This document shows, piece after piece, positions 52,071 through 60,678 of a stretch of 64,000 nucleotides of DNA. Both the position numbers and the translations under genes were made by a program. The DNA is taken from the NCBI GenBank assembly GCA_965279075.1, contig CBDIHI010000009.1, positions 367,926 to 431,925 on the forward strand, written 5' to 3'. A model generated the notes under the pieces. That model saw only the letters and a list, made by a program, of their open reading frames with translations. It was not told the DNA's origin and searched no databases. How positions within the stretch are numbered: position 1 is the stretch's first letter; every line of letters starts with the position of its first letter. This DNA comes from SZAS-79 sp965279075 (GTDB lineage Bacteria; Pseudomonadota; Gammaproteobacteria; Burkholderiales; SG8-39).

Positions 52071-53021
52071 CTAGTCGGTCTTCAGCCCCGCCGCCTTCAC
52101 GATCCCCGCCATCTTCTCCACTTCAGAGCGCACGAAGGCGTCGAACTCCTCGGGCGAGGTGGGCCGCGGCACCGCCCCGCGGCTGGCGAACTGCGCCTTG
52201 ACCTCCGGCAGGCCCAGCAGCCGCACCACTTCGGAAGACACCTGCTTCACGATCGCCCGCGGGGTCGACGCGGGCGCGAGCAGCCCGTACCAGGTGTCGA
52301 ACTCGAACCCGGGCACGCCGGCTTCGGCGACGGTGGGCACGTCGGGCAGCGCGGGCGAGCGGGCGGCGGTGCTGACGGCCAGCCCCAGCAGCTTCCTGTC
52401 CTTGACCAGCGGGATCGCGAGGCCGATCGGCGCGAACACGTAGTCGATCCGCCCGCCGAGGAGGTCGGTCAGCGATTCGGGCCCGCCCTTGTAGGCGACG
52501 TGCGTTACGCGGATGTCGGCGGCGAGCCGGAACTGCTCGCCGTTGATGTGCATGCCGCTGCCGTTGCCGGCGGAGCCGAAGGTCAGCGCGCCGGGCTTCG
52601 ACTTGGCGGCCGCAATCAGGTCCTTCAGCGTCTTCGCGCCGGAAGGCGGCACCACGAGCACGTTCGGCACGCCCGCCACCAGCGAGACGCCGGAGAAATC
52701 CTTCAGCGTGTTGAACGGCAGCTTTGCGTGCATCGCCGGCGCCACCGCATGCGCCATCGAGCCGAGCAGCAGCGTGTAGCCGTCGCCGGGCGCCGCCGCG
52801 ACGATGCCGGTGGCGAGCACGCCGCCCGCGCCTGGGCGGTTCTCCACCACCACCTGCTGGCCCCAGGCCTCGCCGAGGTTCCTGCCGACGATGCGCGCGA
52901 AGTAGTCGGTCTCGCTGCCGGCGGTGAAGGGCACCACGAGCCGGACCGGCTTCACGGGGTAGGGCTGCGCGTGGGCGGTGCCTGCGGCGAGGGCCAGCGC
53001 CGCGATGAGCGTCCTGATCAT
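52071..53021 (-). CDS. Bug/TctC family periplasmic solute-binding receptor (copy 3)
   Basis: A 316-residue receptor with signal peptide (residues 1-18, GTAHAQ), then YPVKPVRLVVPFTAGSETDYFAR and VVVENRPGAGGVLA. It is divergent from a GntR regulator with an inverted repeat between them, so it is the most likely of the three Bug genes here to be regulated with the downstream dioxygenase. Its ligand is unknown. Confidence 0.93.
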   Translation of the reverse strand: MIRTLIAALALAAGTAHAQPYPVKPVRLVVPFTAGSETDYFARIVGRNLGEAWGQQVVVENRPGAGGVLATGIVAAAPGDGYTLLLGSMAHAVAPAMHAKLPFNTLKDFSGVSLVAGVPNVLVVPPSGAKTLKDLIAAAKSKPGALTFGSAGNGSGMHINGEQFRLAADIRVTHVAYKGGPESLTDLLGGRIDYVFAPIGLAIPLVKDRKLLGLAVSTAARSPALPDVPTVAEAGVPGFEFDTWYGLLAPASTPRAIVKQVSSEVVRLLGLPEVKAQFASRGAVPRPTSPEEFDAFVRSEVEKMAGIVKAAGLKTD

Positions 53022-53079
53022 GTGGGTCTCCGTTTCGGGTCTGCGGCCGCTGCTGCGGCTCTGGGTTGCGGATAATCCT

Positions 53080-53095
53080 AATCATTCGTATGATT
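53080..53095. promoter_or_regulatory. Inverted repeat between the Bug receptor and gntR genes (candidate GntR operator)
   Basis: AATCAT-TCGT-ATGATT (6-bp arms) in an AT-rich stretch between the divergent starts, 7 bases upstream of the regulator ATG. It is a plausible GntR dimer site that would repress both directions. Confidence 0.5.
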
Positions 53096-53102
53096 CGTGT
53101 AA

Positions 53103-53906
53103 ATGAGAATCTCATCCGGCAAGGCAGAAGTTTCATCACGCAGCGCAGCACGGCGGCCGCCGCATTCCGCGCTGCACGCAAGGGAGCCGCTGCACGAGCA
53201 GGTGCGCGACCAGATCGTCCGCGGCCTGGCCTCGGGCGAATGGAAACCCGGCGAGCTGCTGCCCAACGAGGCGGGCCTCGCCGACCGGTACGGCGTCAGC
53301 GTCTCGACGATCCGCCAGGCGATCGGCCACCTGGTGGCGGCGAAAGTGCTCGCGCGAAAGCAGGGCAAGGGCACCTTCGTGTCGCTGCACGCGGAGCGGC
53401 GCGGCATCTACCAGTTCTTCCACGTGGTCCGCAACGACGGCGTCAAGGAACTCCCGGTCAGCGAGGTGCTGTTCCTGAAGCGCGGCCAGCCCGACGACGA
53501 GACCGCCGACCTGCTGCGGCTGCCGCGCAAGGCCAGCCTCTCGGAGGTCTACAGGATCCGCAACGTGCTCAAGGTCGCCGGTGTGCCGGTGGTGCTGTCC
53601 GACATCACGGTGCCCGTGGCGCTGCTTCCGGGCCTCACCGAGAAGAAGCTGCGCGAGGGCGGGCCCACGCTCTACGCGGCCTACCAGGCCTTCGGCCTCA
53701 ACATCGTGCGCACCGTAGAGCAACTGCGCGCCGGGAAGACCGACGCCGCCGCGGCGAAGGCTTTCGGCATCACCACCGCCGACCCGGTGCTGCACATCCG
53801 GCGCATCGCCTACACCTACAACGACGCGCCGTGCGAAGTGCGCGAGAGCCGCATCGACACGCGCAATTATTTCTACCTGTACGACCAGTCCGGCGCCCCG
53901 GACTGA
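53103..53906 (+). CDS. GntR family regulator, HutC/UTRA type
   Basis: A 267-residue regulator. The winged-helix DNA-binding domain covers about residues 25-95 (LHEQVRDQIVRGLASGEWKPGELLPNEAGLADRYGVSVSTIRQ). The C-terminal UTRA ligand domain has the typical end (RIAYTYNDAPCEVRESRIDTRNYFY). It lies 16 bases upstream of the dioxygenase gene and likely controls it and the divergent Bug receptor in response to their substrate. Confidence 0.92.
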   Translation: MRISSGKAEVSSRSAARRPPHSALHAREPLHEQVRDQIVRGLASGEWKPGELLPNEAGLADRYGVSVSTIRQAIGHLVAAKVLARKQGKGTFVSLHAERRGIYQFFHVVRNDGVKELPVSEVLFLKRGQPDDETADLLRLPRKASLSEVYRIRNVLKVAGVPVVLSDITVPVALLPGLTEKKLREGGPTLYAAYQAFGLNIVRTVEQLRAGKTDAAAAKAFGITTADPVLHIRRIAYTYNDAPCEVRESRIDTRNYFYLYDQSGAPD

Positions 53907-53922
53907 AGGAGAGAGGAGCGCC

Positions 53923-54783
53923 ATGCCAGAAAAGATGACCATCCGGAAGGTCTCGCCCGCCTGCGGCGCCGAAGTCACCGGGATCGACCTGAGGAAGCCC
54001 CTGTCCGCGCCGCAGGTGAGAAAGCTCATGCACGCCCTCGGCGACAACGGCATCCTGCTGTTCCGGGGCGTGGATCTCGATCCCGCGGAGCACATCGCCT
54101 TCAGCCGCCAGTTCGGCACGCTCGAGGCGCACGTGATCGGCGACTTCGCGCTGAAGGAGCATCCCGAGGTCTTCGTCGTCTCCAACGTGAAGGAGGGCGG
54201 CAAGCTCAAGGGCGCGGTCTACGCGGGCCAGTACTGGCACACGGACCTGTCCTACATGAAGAAGCCCTCGATGGGGTCGCTCCTCCTGTGCCACGAGATG
54301 CCCGAGATCGGCGGCGACACGATGTTCGCCAACATGGTCATGGCCTACGAGACGCTGTCCGCGCCGATCCGCAGGCTGATCGACGGCCTGTTCGCCATCC
54401 ACGACTACAGCCACGCCTACGACACCTACTTCGCGCACCTGAAGGAGCGCCCGCCGCTGACGCCCGAGCAGCGCGCCAAGACCCCGCCGGTCGAGCACCC
54501 GATGGTGCGCGTGCACCCGGTGACCGGGAAGAAGGCGTTGTACGTGAACCCCGGCTTCACCAAGGGCATCGTCGGCGTGCCGCGGGACGAGGCGCAGCCC
54601 ATCCTCGATATGCTGTTCCGCCACTCGGCGCGGCCGGAGTTCATCTACCGCCATGCCTGGGAGGTGCACGACATGATCTTCTGGGACAACCGCAGCGTGA
54701 CCCACTACGCGCTGGCCGACTACGACTTCTCGGTGCGGCGGCACATGCACCGCACGACGCTCGCGGGCGAGGCGACGCACTAG
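53923..54783 (+). CDS. TauD/TfdA family Fe(II)/2-oxoglutarate dioxygenase
   Basis: A 286-residue enzyme. The iron triad is His106, Asp108 (YWHTDLSY) and His261 (RSVTHYALADYD); the 2-oxoglutarate Arg is Arg277 (HMHRTTL). Family members hydroxylate and cleave taurine, aryloxy acids or other carboxylates and sulfonates. It has a good ribosome-binding site (GGAGAGAGGAG) and sits in a GntR-controlled unit with a divergent Bug receptor. The substrate is not deducible. Confidence 0.92.
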   Translation: MPEKMTIRKVSPACGAEVTGIDLRKPLSAPQVRKLMHALGDNGILLFRGVDLDPAEHIAFSRQFGTLEAHVIGDFALKEHPEVFVVSNVKEGGKLKGAVYAGQYWHTDLSYMKKPSMGSLLLCHEMPEIGGDTMFANMVMAYETLSAPIRRLIDGLFAIHDYSHAYDTYFAHLKERPPLTPEQRAKTPPVEHPMVRVHPVTGKKALYVNPGFTKGIVGVPRDEAQPILDMLFRHSARPEFIYRHAWEVHDMIFWDNRSVTHYALADYDFSVRRHMHRTTLAGEATH

Positions 54784-54871
54784 CCCTGGTGGGAACGTTT
54801 CCGGTGGCCTCTTCCATCCTCGGAGGCCAACCCGTTGCTCACGAACATGAGGCCTCCAACAAAAAAGGCGC

Positions 54872-55597
54872 TCAGTTGCCGGCGGAGGCCTCGGCCGAAT
54901 CCACCTTCGCCGCAGCGAGCTGCTTCGCGCGCATCTCGACATCGTATGAAGCGAATACCTTGTCGGCGTGCCTGGTTTCAGGCAGCACGTACACGATGCC
55001 GTGGGTTCCCTTGAATGCGGGCTGGATGACCCCCTCGTAGAATTTCTTCGGCAGGTTGATGCAGCCGAACGAGATGCGGTTGTCCGCGGCCGTGGGGCTC
55101 GCGAGGCGTTTGAGGCGCTGCTCCTTCGGGTTCGAGTCGATCACCCGGTGCATGGAGACCGCGCCCTCGTAATCCACCCAAAGCACGTCTTCATTGCGCA
55201 TGTTGTTGCCGATCTGCGCGACGAAGCGCCCGGCGGGCGTGGTCTTTTCCCACGCACGTATGGTCGACAACGGCCGGTCGCCGATGCCGGGGACCGAATC
55301 GTCCCCGCGCGCCTCGCCGAGCAGCGCGGCGTCCGCGCCGCGCAGCCTGCCGTCGGGATGGAACACGAAGACCTTCGCCTCCTTCTTGTCGACGAGGGCG
55401 AAGGGCAGGCCCTTGTTGTCGCCCGAATCGACGACCCAGTCGGCAACGTGCCTGGTTTCGGGCGAGGCGTGCTCCTTGGCGAAATCCGCGCGCCTGACGG
55501 TATCGTCCGCATGCGCCTGCCAGTGGAAAAGGCCCGCTGCGAGCAGCAGGCCGATGCAGAGACCCGAGCGCGCCCCGTTGGCTGTGGTGTTCATCAC
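54872..55597 (-). CDS. Exported L,D-transpeptidase (YkuD)-like protein
   Basis: A 241-residue protein with a signal peptide (about residues 1-30, ending WQAHADD). The region about residues 115-205 has a YkuD-like pattern, ending in His-Arg-Val and the catalytic motif NRISFGCINLPKKFYE (Ser-x-Gly-Cys). It may crosslink peptidoglycan or attach proteins; the flanking substrate-binding parts are divergent, so it could have another specificity. It is convergent with the dioxygenase gene. Confidence 0.78.
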   Translation of the reverse strand: MMNTTANGARSGLCIGLLLAAGLFHWQAHADDTVRRADFAKEHASPETRHVADWVVDSGDNKGLPFALVDKKEAKVFVFHPDGRLRGADAALLGEARGDDSVPGIGDRPLSTIRAWEKTTPAGRFVAQIGNNMRNEDVLWVDYEGAVSMHRVIDSNPKEQRLKRLASPTAADNRISFGCINLPKKFYEGVIQPAFKGTHGIVYVLPETRHADKVFASYDVEMRAKQLAAAKVDSAEASAGN

Positions 55598-55621
55598 ACA
55601 GTGTAACGGGGCGGGTCGTGC

Positions 55622-55978
55622 TTAGTTGCGGTCTTTCTTGGGCGGCAGCGGAGGCGGCGGCGCGACGACCGGGGCCGGGGGCGGCGGGGGCGGGGGCGCG
55701 ACCACGACCGGGGCCGGACGCGGGGGCGGCGGCGCGACGACGGGCGCCGGGGTCGGTGCAAGCTGCGCGACGACCGGTCCGCACTCGGCTTCGGAAGGGG
55801 GCGGGCCGAACTGGCTGTGCCAGCACTCGCCGTAGGCGTTCTTCCAGACTTGGGCGCGGGCGCCGTTCATCCAGGTTTCACGCTGGTCGGGGGGGCCGAA
55901 GTTCTGCGCCTGTGCGGCGCCGGCGGCGAAGCCCAGCACCAAGGTGAAAGGGATGATGATGCCGAGCGTTTTTTTCAT
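55622..55978 (-). CDS. Exported Pro-rich protein resembling an OmpA N-terminal segment
   Basis: A 118-residue protein. A signal peptide (residues 1-26) is followed by RETWMNGARAQVWKNAYGECW and SEAECGP, matching the short leader segment that precedes the OmpA domain in betaproteobacterial OmpA-family lipoproteins and porins. The rest is a Pro/Ala/Val repeat (PAPVVAPPPPRPAP type) with no OmpA peptidoglycan-binding domain. It looks like a truncated relative; it could span the periplasm as a linker. Function unknown. Confidence 0.68.
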   Translation of the reverse strand: MKKTLGIIIPFTLVLGFAAGAAQAQNFGPPDQRETWMNGARAQVWKNAYGECWHSQFGPPPSEAECGPVVAQLAPTPAPVVAPPPPRPAPVVVAPPPPPPPAPVVAPPPPLPPKKDRN

Positions 55979-56122
55979 GGTGTCCTCGTCAAAGAAGCCA
56001 GCGTGCGCCGATGCGCGGGAGTTATCTGCGCGATAGCGCACATAGGGTGCGGTGTTTTTCGAGGGCGCCCCGGCGCCTTTCCCGGTGGTATCGTCCGGTG
56101 AAAGCAGCGGGGGACAGGAACC

Positions 56123-57559
56123 ATGGATGCAAAGGTCAGGACGATTCCCTTCAACGAACTGATGGCGCTGCGCGGCGGCACGCCGCCGCGCTTGAACGAG
56201 CTCGCCTCGGAGGTCACGATCACCGGCAGCGATCCCATCTACCCGACGGTGTTTCGTGTAGGCGACACCGCGGCCGCGGTGATCGCCAGCATCGGCGTCG
56301 CGGTCAACGACCTGCACGAGTCGAAAACCGGCAGGCGCCAGAAGATCGCGGTCGACACGCGCCACGCAGCCGCGACGGCGCGCACGGCGGACTTCACCTA
56401 CTTCAAGGATTCCGCCGGCAAGTTCGAGCCGGCGGCGCTCGACCCGCAGATGCAGCGCATGCGCCAGCGCACCCAGCCCTGGCCCACGAAGGACGGGCGC
56501 TGGTTCCTGCCGCACCTGAACCTGCCCGACCTCAGCGCGCGGGTGCTGGGCGTCCTCAAGTGCGAGAACACGGTCGAAGGCGTGCGCGACGCCGTGGCGC
56601 ACTGGAACGCCGATGACCTCGAGGACGCGATCGCGAAGGCCCGCGCCTGTGGCGGCAAGGTGCGCTCGAACACCGAGTGGATGGCCCATCCGCAGGGCCA
56701 GTACCTGGCCGGGAAACCGCTGATCGAGATCGAGAAGATCGGCGATTCGGCGCCGATCCCGATGCAGCCGGGTGAGCGCCCGCTTACCGGGATACGGGCC
56801 CTGGACCTGACCCGTATCCTTGCGGGGCCGGTGGCGGCGCGGACGCTGGCGGAGCACGGCGCGGACGTCCTGATGGTCACCGCGCCGCATCTGCCGCAGA
56901 CGCCGGAACACGTGCGCGACACCAGCCACGGCAAGCGCAGCTGCTACCTCGACCTGAACACGGCTGGCGGGGCGGCGACGCTGAAAGAACTGATCGGGGA
57001 TGCCGACGTCTTCTCCCAAGGTTACCGCCCCGGCGTGCTCGCGGCGCGCGGGTTCGGGCCGGAAGACCTTGCCCGGGTGCGTCCCGGCATCGTCTACCTC
57101 AGCATCAGCTGCTACGGCAGCGGCGGGCCGTTCGCGGACCGCGCCGGCTGGGAGCAGGTGGCGCAGACCGTCACCGGCATCTGCCATGACAACGACGGCG
57201 GCAGCGGCAGGCCGGCACTGATCCACGCCGCCGCGTGCGACTGGATCACCGGTTATCTCGGCGCGTACGGCATCCTTCTGGCGCTGACCCGCCGCGCGCG
57301 CGAGGGCGGCAGCTACCACGTGCGGGTGTCGCTCTGCCAGTCGGGCATGTTCATCCAGCGTCAGGGCAAGGGCGTGCTGGACACGAGCCTGAAAGGATTG
57401 CCGCGCGACGAAGCCGGGCGGCTGCAGATCGAGGCCGACTCGCCCTACGGCCGCATGCGGTTCCTCCGGCCCGCGCTGCAGATGTCGGAGACGCCGCCGC
57501 ACTGGGCCCGTTCGACGCCCAAGCTCGGCGGGGACGAGGCGAAGTGGGCGGGGGCTTGA
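56123..57559 (+). CDS. CaiB/BaiF class III CoA-transferase, rearranged bipartite form
   Basis: A 478-residue protein. The canonical N-terminal Rossmann start of class III CoA-transferases (LTGIRALDLTRILAGPVAAR) appears only at residue 221. It is followed by the PGVLAARGFGPEDL and YLSISCYGSGGPFADRAGW blocks and the likely catalytic Asp in HAAACDWITGYLGAYG. Residues 40-200 instead resemble the middle and C-terminal parts of the same family. It thus looks circularly rearranged or a tandem fusion. It probably transfers CoA between carboxylates; the substrate is unknown. Confidence 0.82.
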   Translation: MDAKVRTIPFNELMALRGGTPPRLNELASEVTITGSDPIYPTVFRVGDTAAAVIASIGVAVNDLHESKTGRRQKIAVDTRHAAATARTADFTYFKDSAGKFEPAALDPQMQRMRQRTQPWPTKDGRWFLPHLNLPDLSARVLGVLKCENTVEGVRDAVAHWNADDLEDAIAKARACGGKVRSNTEWMAHPQGQYLAGKPLIEIEKIGDSAPIPMQPGERPLTGIRALDLTRILAGPVAARTLAEHGADVLMVTAPHLPQTPEHVRDTSHGKRSCYLDLNTAGGAATLKELIGDADVFSQGYRPGVLAARGFGPEDLARVRPGIVYLSISCYGSGGPFADRAGWEQVAQTVTGICHDNDGGSGRPALIHAAACDWITGYLGAYGILLALTRRAREGGSYHVRVSLCQSGMFIQRQGKGVLDTSLKGLPRDEAGRLQIEADSPYGRMRFLRPALQMSETPPHWARSTPKLGGDEAKWAGA

Positions 57560-57620
57560 TGGACAAGCAGGAATAATGTGACTACAATATTAGAAGATAT
57601 TTAAATTTGAGGTCATATTA

Positions 57621-57896
57621 GTGGCATCCCATCGCGTTCCCATCAGGGAGTTCAAGGCCCGCCTGTCGCACTACATCGCGCAGGCGGCCGCCGAATATGG
57701 CGTTATTGAAGTCACGTCGCACAAAAAAGTGGTTGCACGCGTGACGGGGATTCCCGCAAATGCGCCTGAAGGTGTTGCCGCCCTGATCGCCTCGGGTGCT
57801 GCAACCTGGGGCGGCGGTAAGCCAGTCGGGGCGACGATTCGCCTGTCCGGCGGCGGTCGCAGCCTTTCCGATCTCGTGCTTGACGGGCGCGGATGA
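57621..57896 (+). CDS. Phd/YefM-type antitoxin (second pair)
   Basis: A 91-residue antitoxin with a GTG start and GAGG upstream. The N terminus VPIREFKARLSHYIAQAAAEYG plus VIEVTSHKKVVARVTGIP is the Phd fold. It follows a short AT-rich promoter region (57575-57620) that contrasts with the GC-rich flanks. It overlaps the toxin gene by 4 bases. Confidence 0.85.
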   Translation: MASHRVPIREFKARLSHYIAQAAAEYGVIEVTSHKKVVARVTGIPANAPEGVAALIASGAATWGGGKPVGATIRLSGGGRSLSDLVLDGRG

Positions 57897-58369
57897 TCCT
57901 GTTCTGCGACACGTCGGCACTCGTCAAGATTTACGTCGCGGAATCAGGGTCGATGGAAGTAAGAAAGCTCGTTGCCGATTCCGAAGCAGTCGCGGCCTGC
58001 CGGATCGCTTGGGCCGAAGCGCACGCCGCGCTCGCCCGCCGCGTGCGGGAAGTCCCGGCCGATGCCGAAGCAGTGGATAAGGCCCGGCGCGGGATCGCCA
58101 GGGATTGGCCGAGGTACCTGTTGGTAGAAATTTCCCAGGATGTCGTCGAACGTGCGGCGGAGTATGCGGAAACGTTCGCCTTGCGCGGCTACGACAGCGT
58201 GCAGCTTGCGGCAGCCCACACGCTGGCCCTCAAAGGCGGGCAACCCGTTTCGTTTGCTTGCTTCGACGACCGCTTGAACAAAGCTGCCAAGGTGCTCGCG
58301 ATGCAAACGCCCTTCGGATCCAGTGTGCCAACTGCAGGACCCACCAAGCCGCGTCCCGGTAAGCACTGA
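57893..58369 (+). CDS. PIN-domain toxin (second pair)
   Basis: A 158-residue PIN nuclease. Asp6 (LFCDTSALVKIY), Glu in RIAWAEAHAAL, Asp in RGYDSVQLAAAHTLA and Asp in ACFDDRLNKAAK form the expected acidic site. The last 20 residues are a Pro/Thr-rich extension beyond the usual PIN length. It is coupled to the antitoxin (ATGA). Confidence 0.88.
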   Translation: MILFCDTSALVKIYVAESGSMEVRKLVADSEAVAACRIAWAEAHAALARRVREVPADAEAVDKARRGIARDWPRYLLVEISQDVVERAAEYAETFALRGYDSVQLAAAHTLALKGGQPVSFACFDDRLNKAAKVLAMQTPFGSSVPTAGPTKPRPGKH

Positions 58370-58401
58370 AACTAGGCCTGTACCTGATTTCCGGAGTATC
58401 G

Positions 58402-59181
58402 ATGAACGAACCCATAGAAATCACCCGCCACGCAGGCTGGGCGGTTATCCGCATCACGCGCGAGGCGAAGCGCAACTCGATGAACCGCGAGACGCGCACG
58501 GCATTGCGCCTCGCATTCGAGTCGTTGCGTGACGATGCACGCGCGATCGTGCTGACCGGCACAGGCGTGGCGTTCTGCGCGGGCCTCGACCTGAAGGAGC
58601 GCGAGTCCGAGCGGCTCGCGGGCCTCGCGGACACCGCGGGCGAGGAGTGGATCTCGCTGAACGTCGCGATCCGCGAGCATCCCGCGGTTTTCATCGCGGC
58701 GGTGAACGGCCTTGCGCTCGGCGGCGGCGCGACGCTCGTCAACGTGTGCGACCTCGCGATCGCCTCCACGCAGGCCTCGATCGGCTGCCCCGAGATGGGC
58801 TTCGCGATGTACCCCGGCATGGCCGGCCCGACCACGCAGAAGACGCTCACCAGAAAACGCGCCGCATGGATGGTGCTCACCACCAACCGCATCGACGGCG
58901 CGACCGCCGAGCGCTGGGGCATGGTGAACGAGGTGGTGGAGCCCGACCAGTTGCTCCAGCGTGCCGGCGAAGTCGCCGCGCAAATCGCGAAATTCGACCC
59001 GGTGGCGCTGGCCGAGGCCAAGAAGGCGCTCGACATGGTGCCCGACCACGTCAATGGCTGGCGCGAGTCCATGGACTACGGCCAGACGGTCAACGCCATG
59101 ATCCGCTCGAAGACCGACGCCACGCGCAACGGCCTCGCGGCGTTTGCGGCCGGCAAGCGCAATCCGGGGCAGGGCGTGTAA
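58402..59181 (+). CDS. Enoyl-CoA hydratase/isomerase family protein
   Basis: A 259-residue crotonase. The oxyanion-hole segments are visible: VAFCAGLDLKERES and NGLALGGGATLVNVCDLAIAS. The usual second Glu region reads CPEMGFAMYPGMAGPTTQ. It acts on an acyl-CoA in beta-oxidation-like catabolism; it may work with the CoA-transferase 0.8 kb upstream, separated by the toxin-antitoxin pair. Confidence 0.9.
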   Translation: MNEPIEITRHAGWAVIRITREAKRNSMNRETRTALRLAFESLRDDARAIVLTGTGVAFCAGLDLKERESERLAGLADTAGEEWISLNVAIREHPAVFIAAVNGLALGGGATLVNVCDLAIASTQASIGCPEMGFAMYPGMAGPTTQKTLTRKRAAWMVLTTNRIDGATAERWGMVNEVVEPDQLLQRAGEVAAQIAKFDPVALAEAKKALDMVPDHVNGWRESMDYGQTVNAMIRSKTDATRNGLAAFAAGKRNPGQGV

Positions 59182-59271
59182 CCGCGCGTTACATTTTTTT
59201 CGTTGTATCCCGCCGGGATTGGCAGTCCAATGGGGGCACGCACAGGCCCGCTGCGGCGGGAAGGAGTCCGG

Positions 59272-59820
59272 ATGAAGACCTTCAAGACCCTCATGGTCGC
59301 CGCGCTGGTCGCGGCGACGGTCGCACCCAGCCTTGCCGAGGCGCGCGGCGGCCGGGGCGGGCATCACTCCGGCCATAGGATTGGGGGCGGCTACCGCGTC
59401 GGGGTGGGCGTGGGCCTCGCGATCGGCGTGCCGCTGGCCGCCGCCGCGTACTACGCGCCCCGCTACTATGCGCCGGCCTACTACCCGCCCGCTTACTACC
59501 CGGCGCCCGTGACCTACTACGCCCCGCCGGTCACTTATTCGCCGCCCGTGACCTACTACGAACAGCCGGCGTATTCGCAGAACTACAGCGCGCCGCAGCC
59601 GCAATACGCGCCGCCGGCGCAGTCCTACCAGCAGCAGTATTCGCCTTCCACCTACGCCGAGGTGCCGCAGGCGCTGATGCGCAAGGACCAGGAGCCGGTG
59701 CTGCAGCCGCAGGCCAGCGCGTACTGGTATTTCTGTGCGGCGTCGAACGCGTACTACCCGCACGTGCAGAGTTGCGCGGCCGGCTGGCAGAAAGTGTCGC
59801 CGGTGCCGCCGCCGCGCTAA
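59272..59820 (+). CDS. Exported Tyr/Pro-repeat hypothetical protein
   Basis: A 182-residue protein with a signal peptide (residues 1-24, LAEARGG), a Gly/His-rich segment, a hydrophobic stretch (VGVGVGLAIGVPLAAAAYY) and a long repeat region of YYAP, YYPP and TYYAPPVTY units (about residues 62-125). The end has a conserved YWYFCAASNAYYPHVQSCAAGW block. Similar proteins are common in Betaproteobacteria and have no known role; envelope location is likely. AAGGAG precedes the ATG. Confidence 0.8.
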   Translation: MKTFKTLMVAALVAATVAPSLAEARGGRGGHHSGHRIGGGYRVGVGVGLAIGVPLAAAAYYAPRYYAPAYYPPAYYPAPVTYYAPPVTYSPPVTYYEQPAYSQNYSAPQPQYAPPAQSYQQQYSPSTYAEVPQALMRKDQEPVLQPQASAYWYFCAASNAYYPHVQSCAAGWQKVSPVPPPR

Positions 59821-60551
59821 GCCCGGCGCATCCTCAGGAAGTACAGCCCGCAGTTCCACACGATGGCGACGGCGAGGCCCAGCACCAGCGCCCACGCGGA
59901 TCCCATCCTGGCCGCCGCGAGGTGCAGCACGGCCAGCGCCGTGCCGAACCCGATGAGCCCTTTCAGCGAATTCACCAGCAGCGAGGCGGTGAACGCGCCG
60001 CCCCAGCGCGGCTGCAGGATCAACACGAGCGAGGTGAACACCACCGGGTAGGTCGCCAGCACGCCGGTGGACGCGGGGCCGAGCGCGTTGCTGGTGATCG
60101 TCGTGCCGACCACGACGCTGGCGACAAGGATCGAGCGCAGCGCCAGGTCGAAGCGCACGCGCGGCACCGGCGGCGGCGAACTCGCCAGCACGAAGCGGCG
60201 CAGCGCGAGGATCGCCGTGGCGAACACCACCGCGAACAGCGCGCAGGCCTCGAAGAACGACCACTGCCGCAGTTGCAGCAGGTACGCCGTGGCCCACCAT
60301 GCGGCGGTCGCGCCGAGCCACGAGAGGAAGGTTGCGCAGCGCTGCGCGATAAGCGCATGCACCGCGACGAAGGCCACCGTCGCCGGGACGCCCGCCACGC
60401 CCATCAGCGCGCTGTCGGAGATGAATTGCGGGCCGTGGTCGATGGCGAGGAAGACGTAGATCGGCCCGGTGGACACGGGAAGCGTGGCGACCAGCGAGCC
60501 GAAGAAGGGCCCGAGGCGCTCGGCCGCGCGCGAGGCGGACACGACGACCAC
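59817..60551 (-). CDS. Integral membrane protein of unknown function
   Basis: A 244-residue protein with about seven or eight hydrophobic segments (for example WSFFEACALFAVVFATAILAL and AWALVLGLAVAIVWNCGLYF). I do not recognise a named family with certainty. The GTG used as start lies inside a hydrophobic helix; the frame continues upstream (FPLLDAFVLVKIACAIV) without ATG, so the true start may be a non-standard codon 15-20 residues earlier. It overlaps the Tyr/Pro-repeat gene by 4 bases at the convergent 3' ends. Confidence 0.65.
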   Translation of the reverse strand: MVVVSASRAAERLGPFFGSLVATLPVSTGPIYVFLAIDHGPQFISDSALMGVAGVPATVAFVAVHALIAQRCATFLSWLGATAAWWATAYLLQLRQWSFFEACALFAVVFATAILALRRFVLASSPPPVPRVRFDLALRSILVASVVVGTTITSNALGPASTGVLATYPVVFTSLVLILQPRWGGAFTASLLVNSLKGLIGFGTALAVLHLAAARMGSAWALVLGLAVAIVWNCGLYFLRMRRA

Positions 60552-60678
60552 GATCGCGCAGGCGATCTTGACCAGGACGAAGGCGTCGAGCAGGGGGAAC
60601 TCCGGGAACGTTTGGGGGCCGCGAGCGGCAAGGGTACAGTCCCCGGGCCGCGCGGTCCCGCCCGGGTTCGCTATGCCG

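Noticed and set aside
55650..55760. GC-rich simple repeat near 55.7 kb
   Set aside because: Explained by the Pro/Ala/Val-rich C terminus of the exported small protein.
59450..59650. Tandem DNA repeats as a CRISPR-like or satellite array
   Set aside because: The periodicity comes from Tyr/Pro codon repeats inside a coding region; there are no spacers or uniform repeat units.
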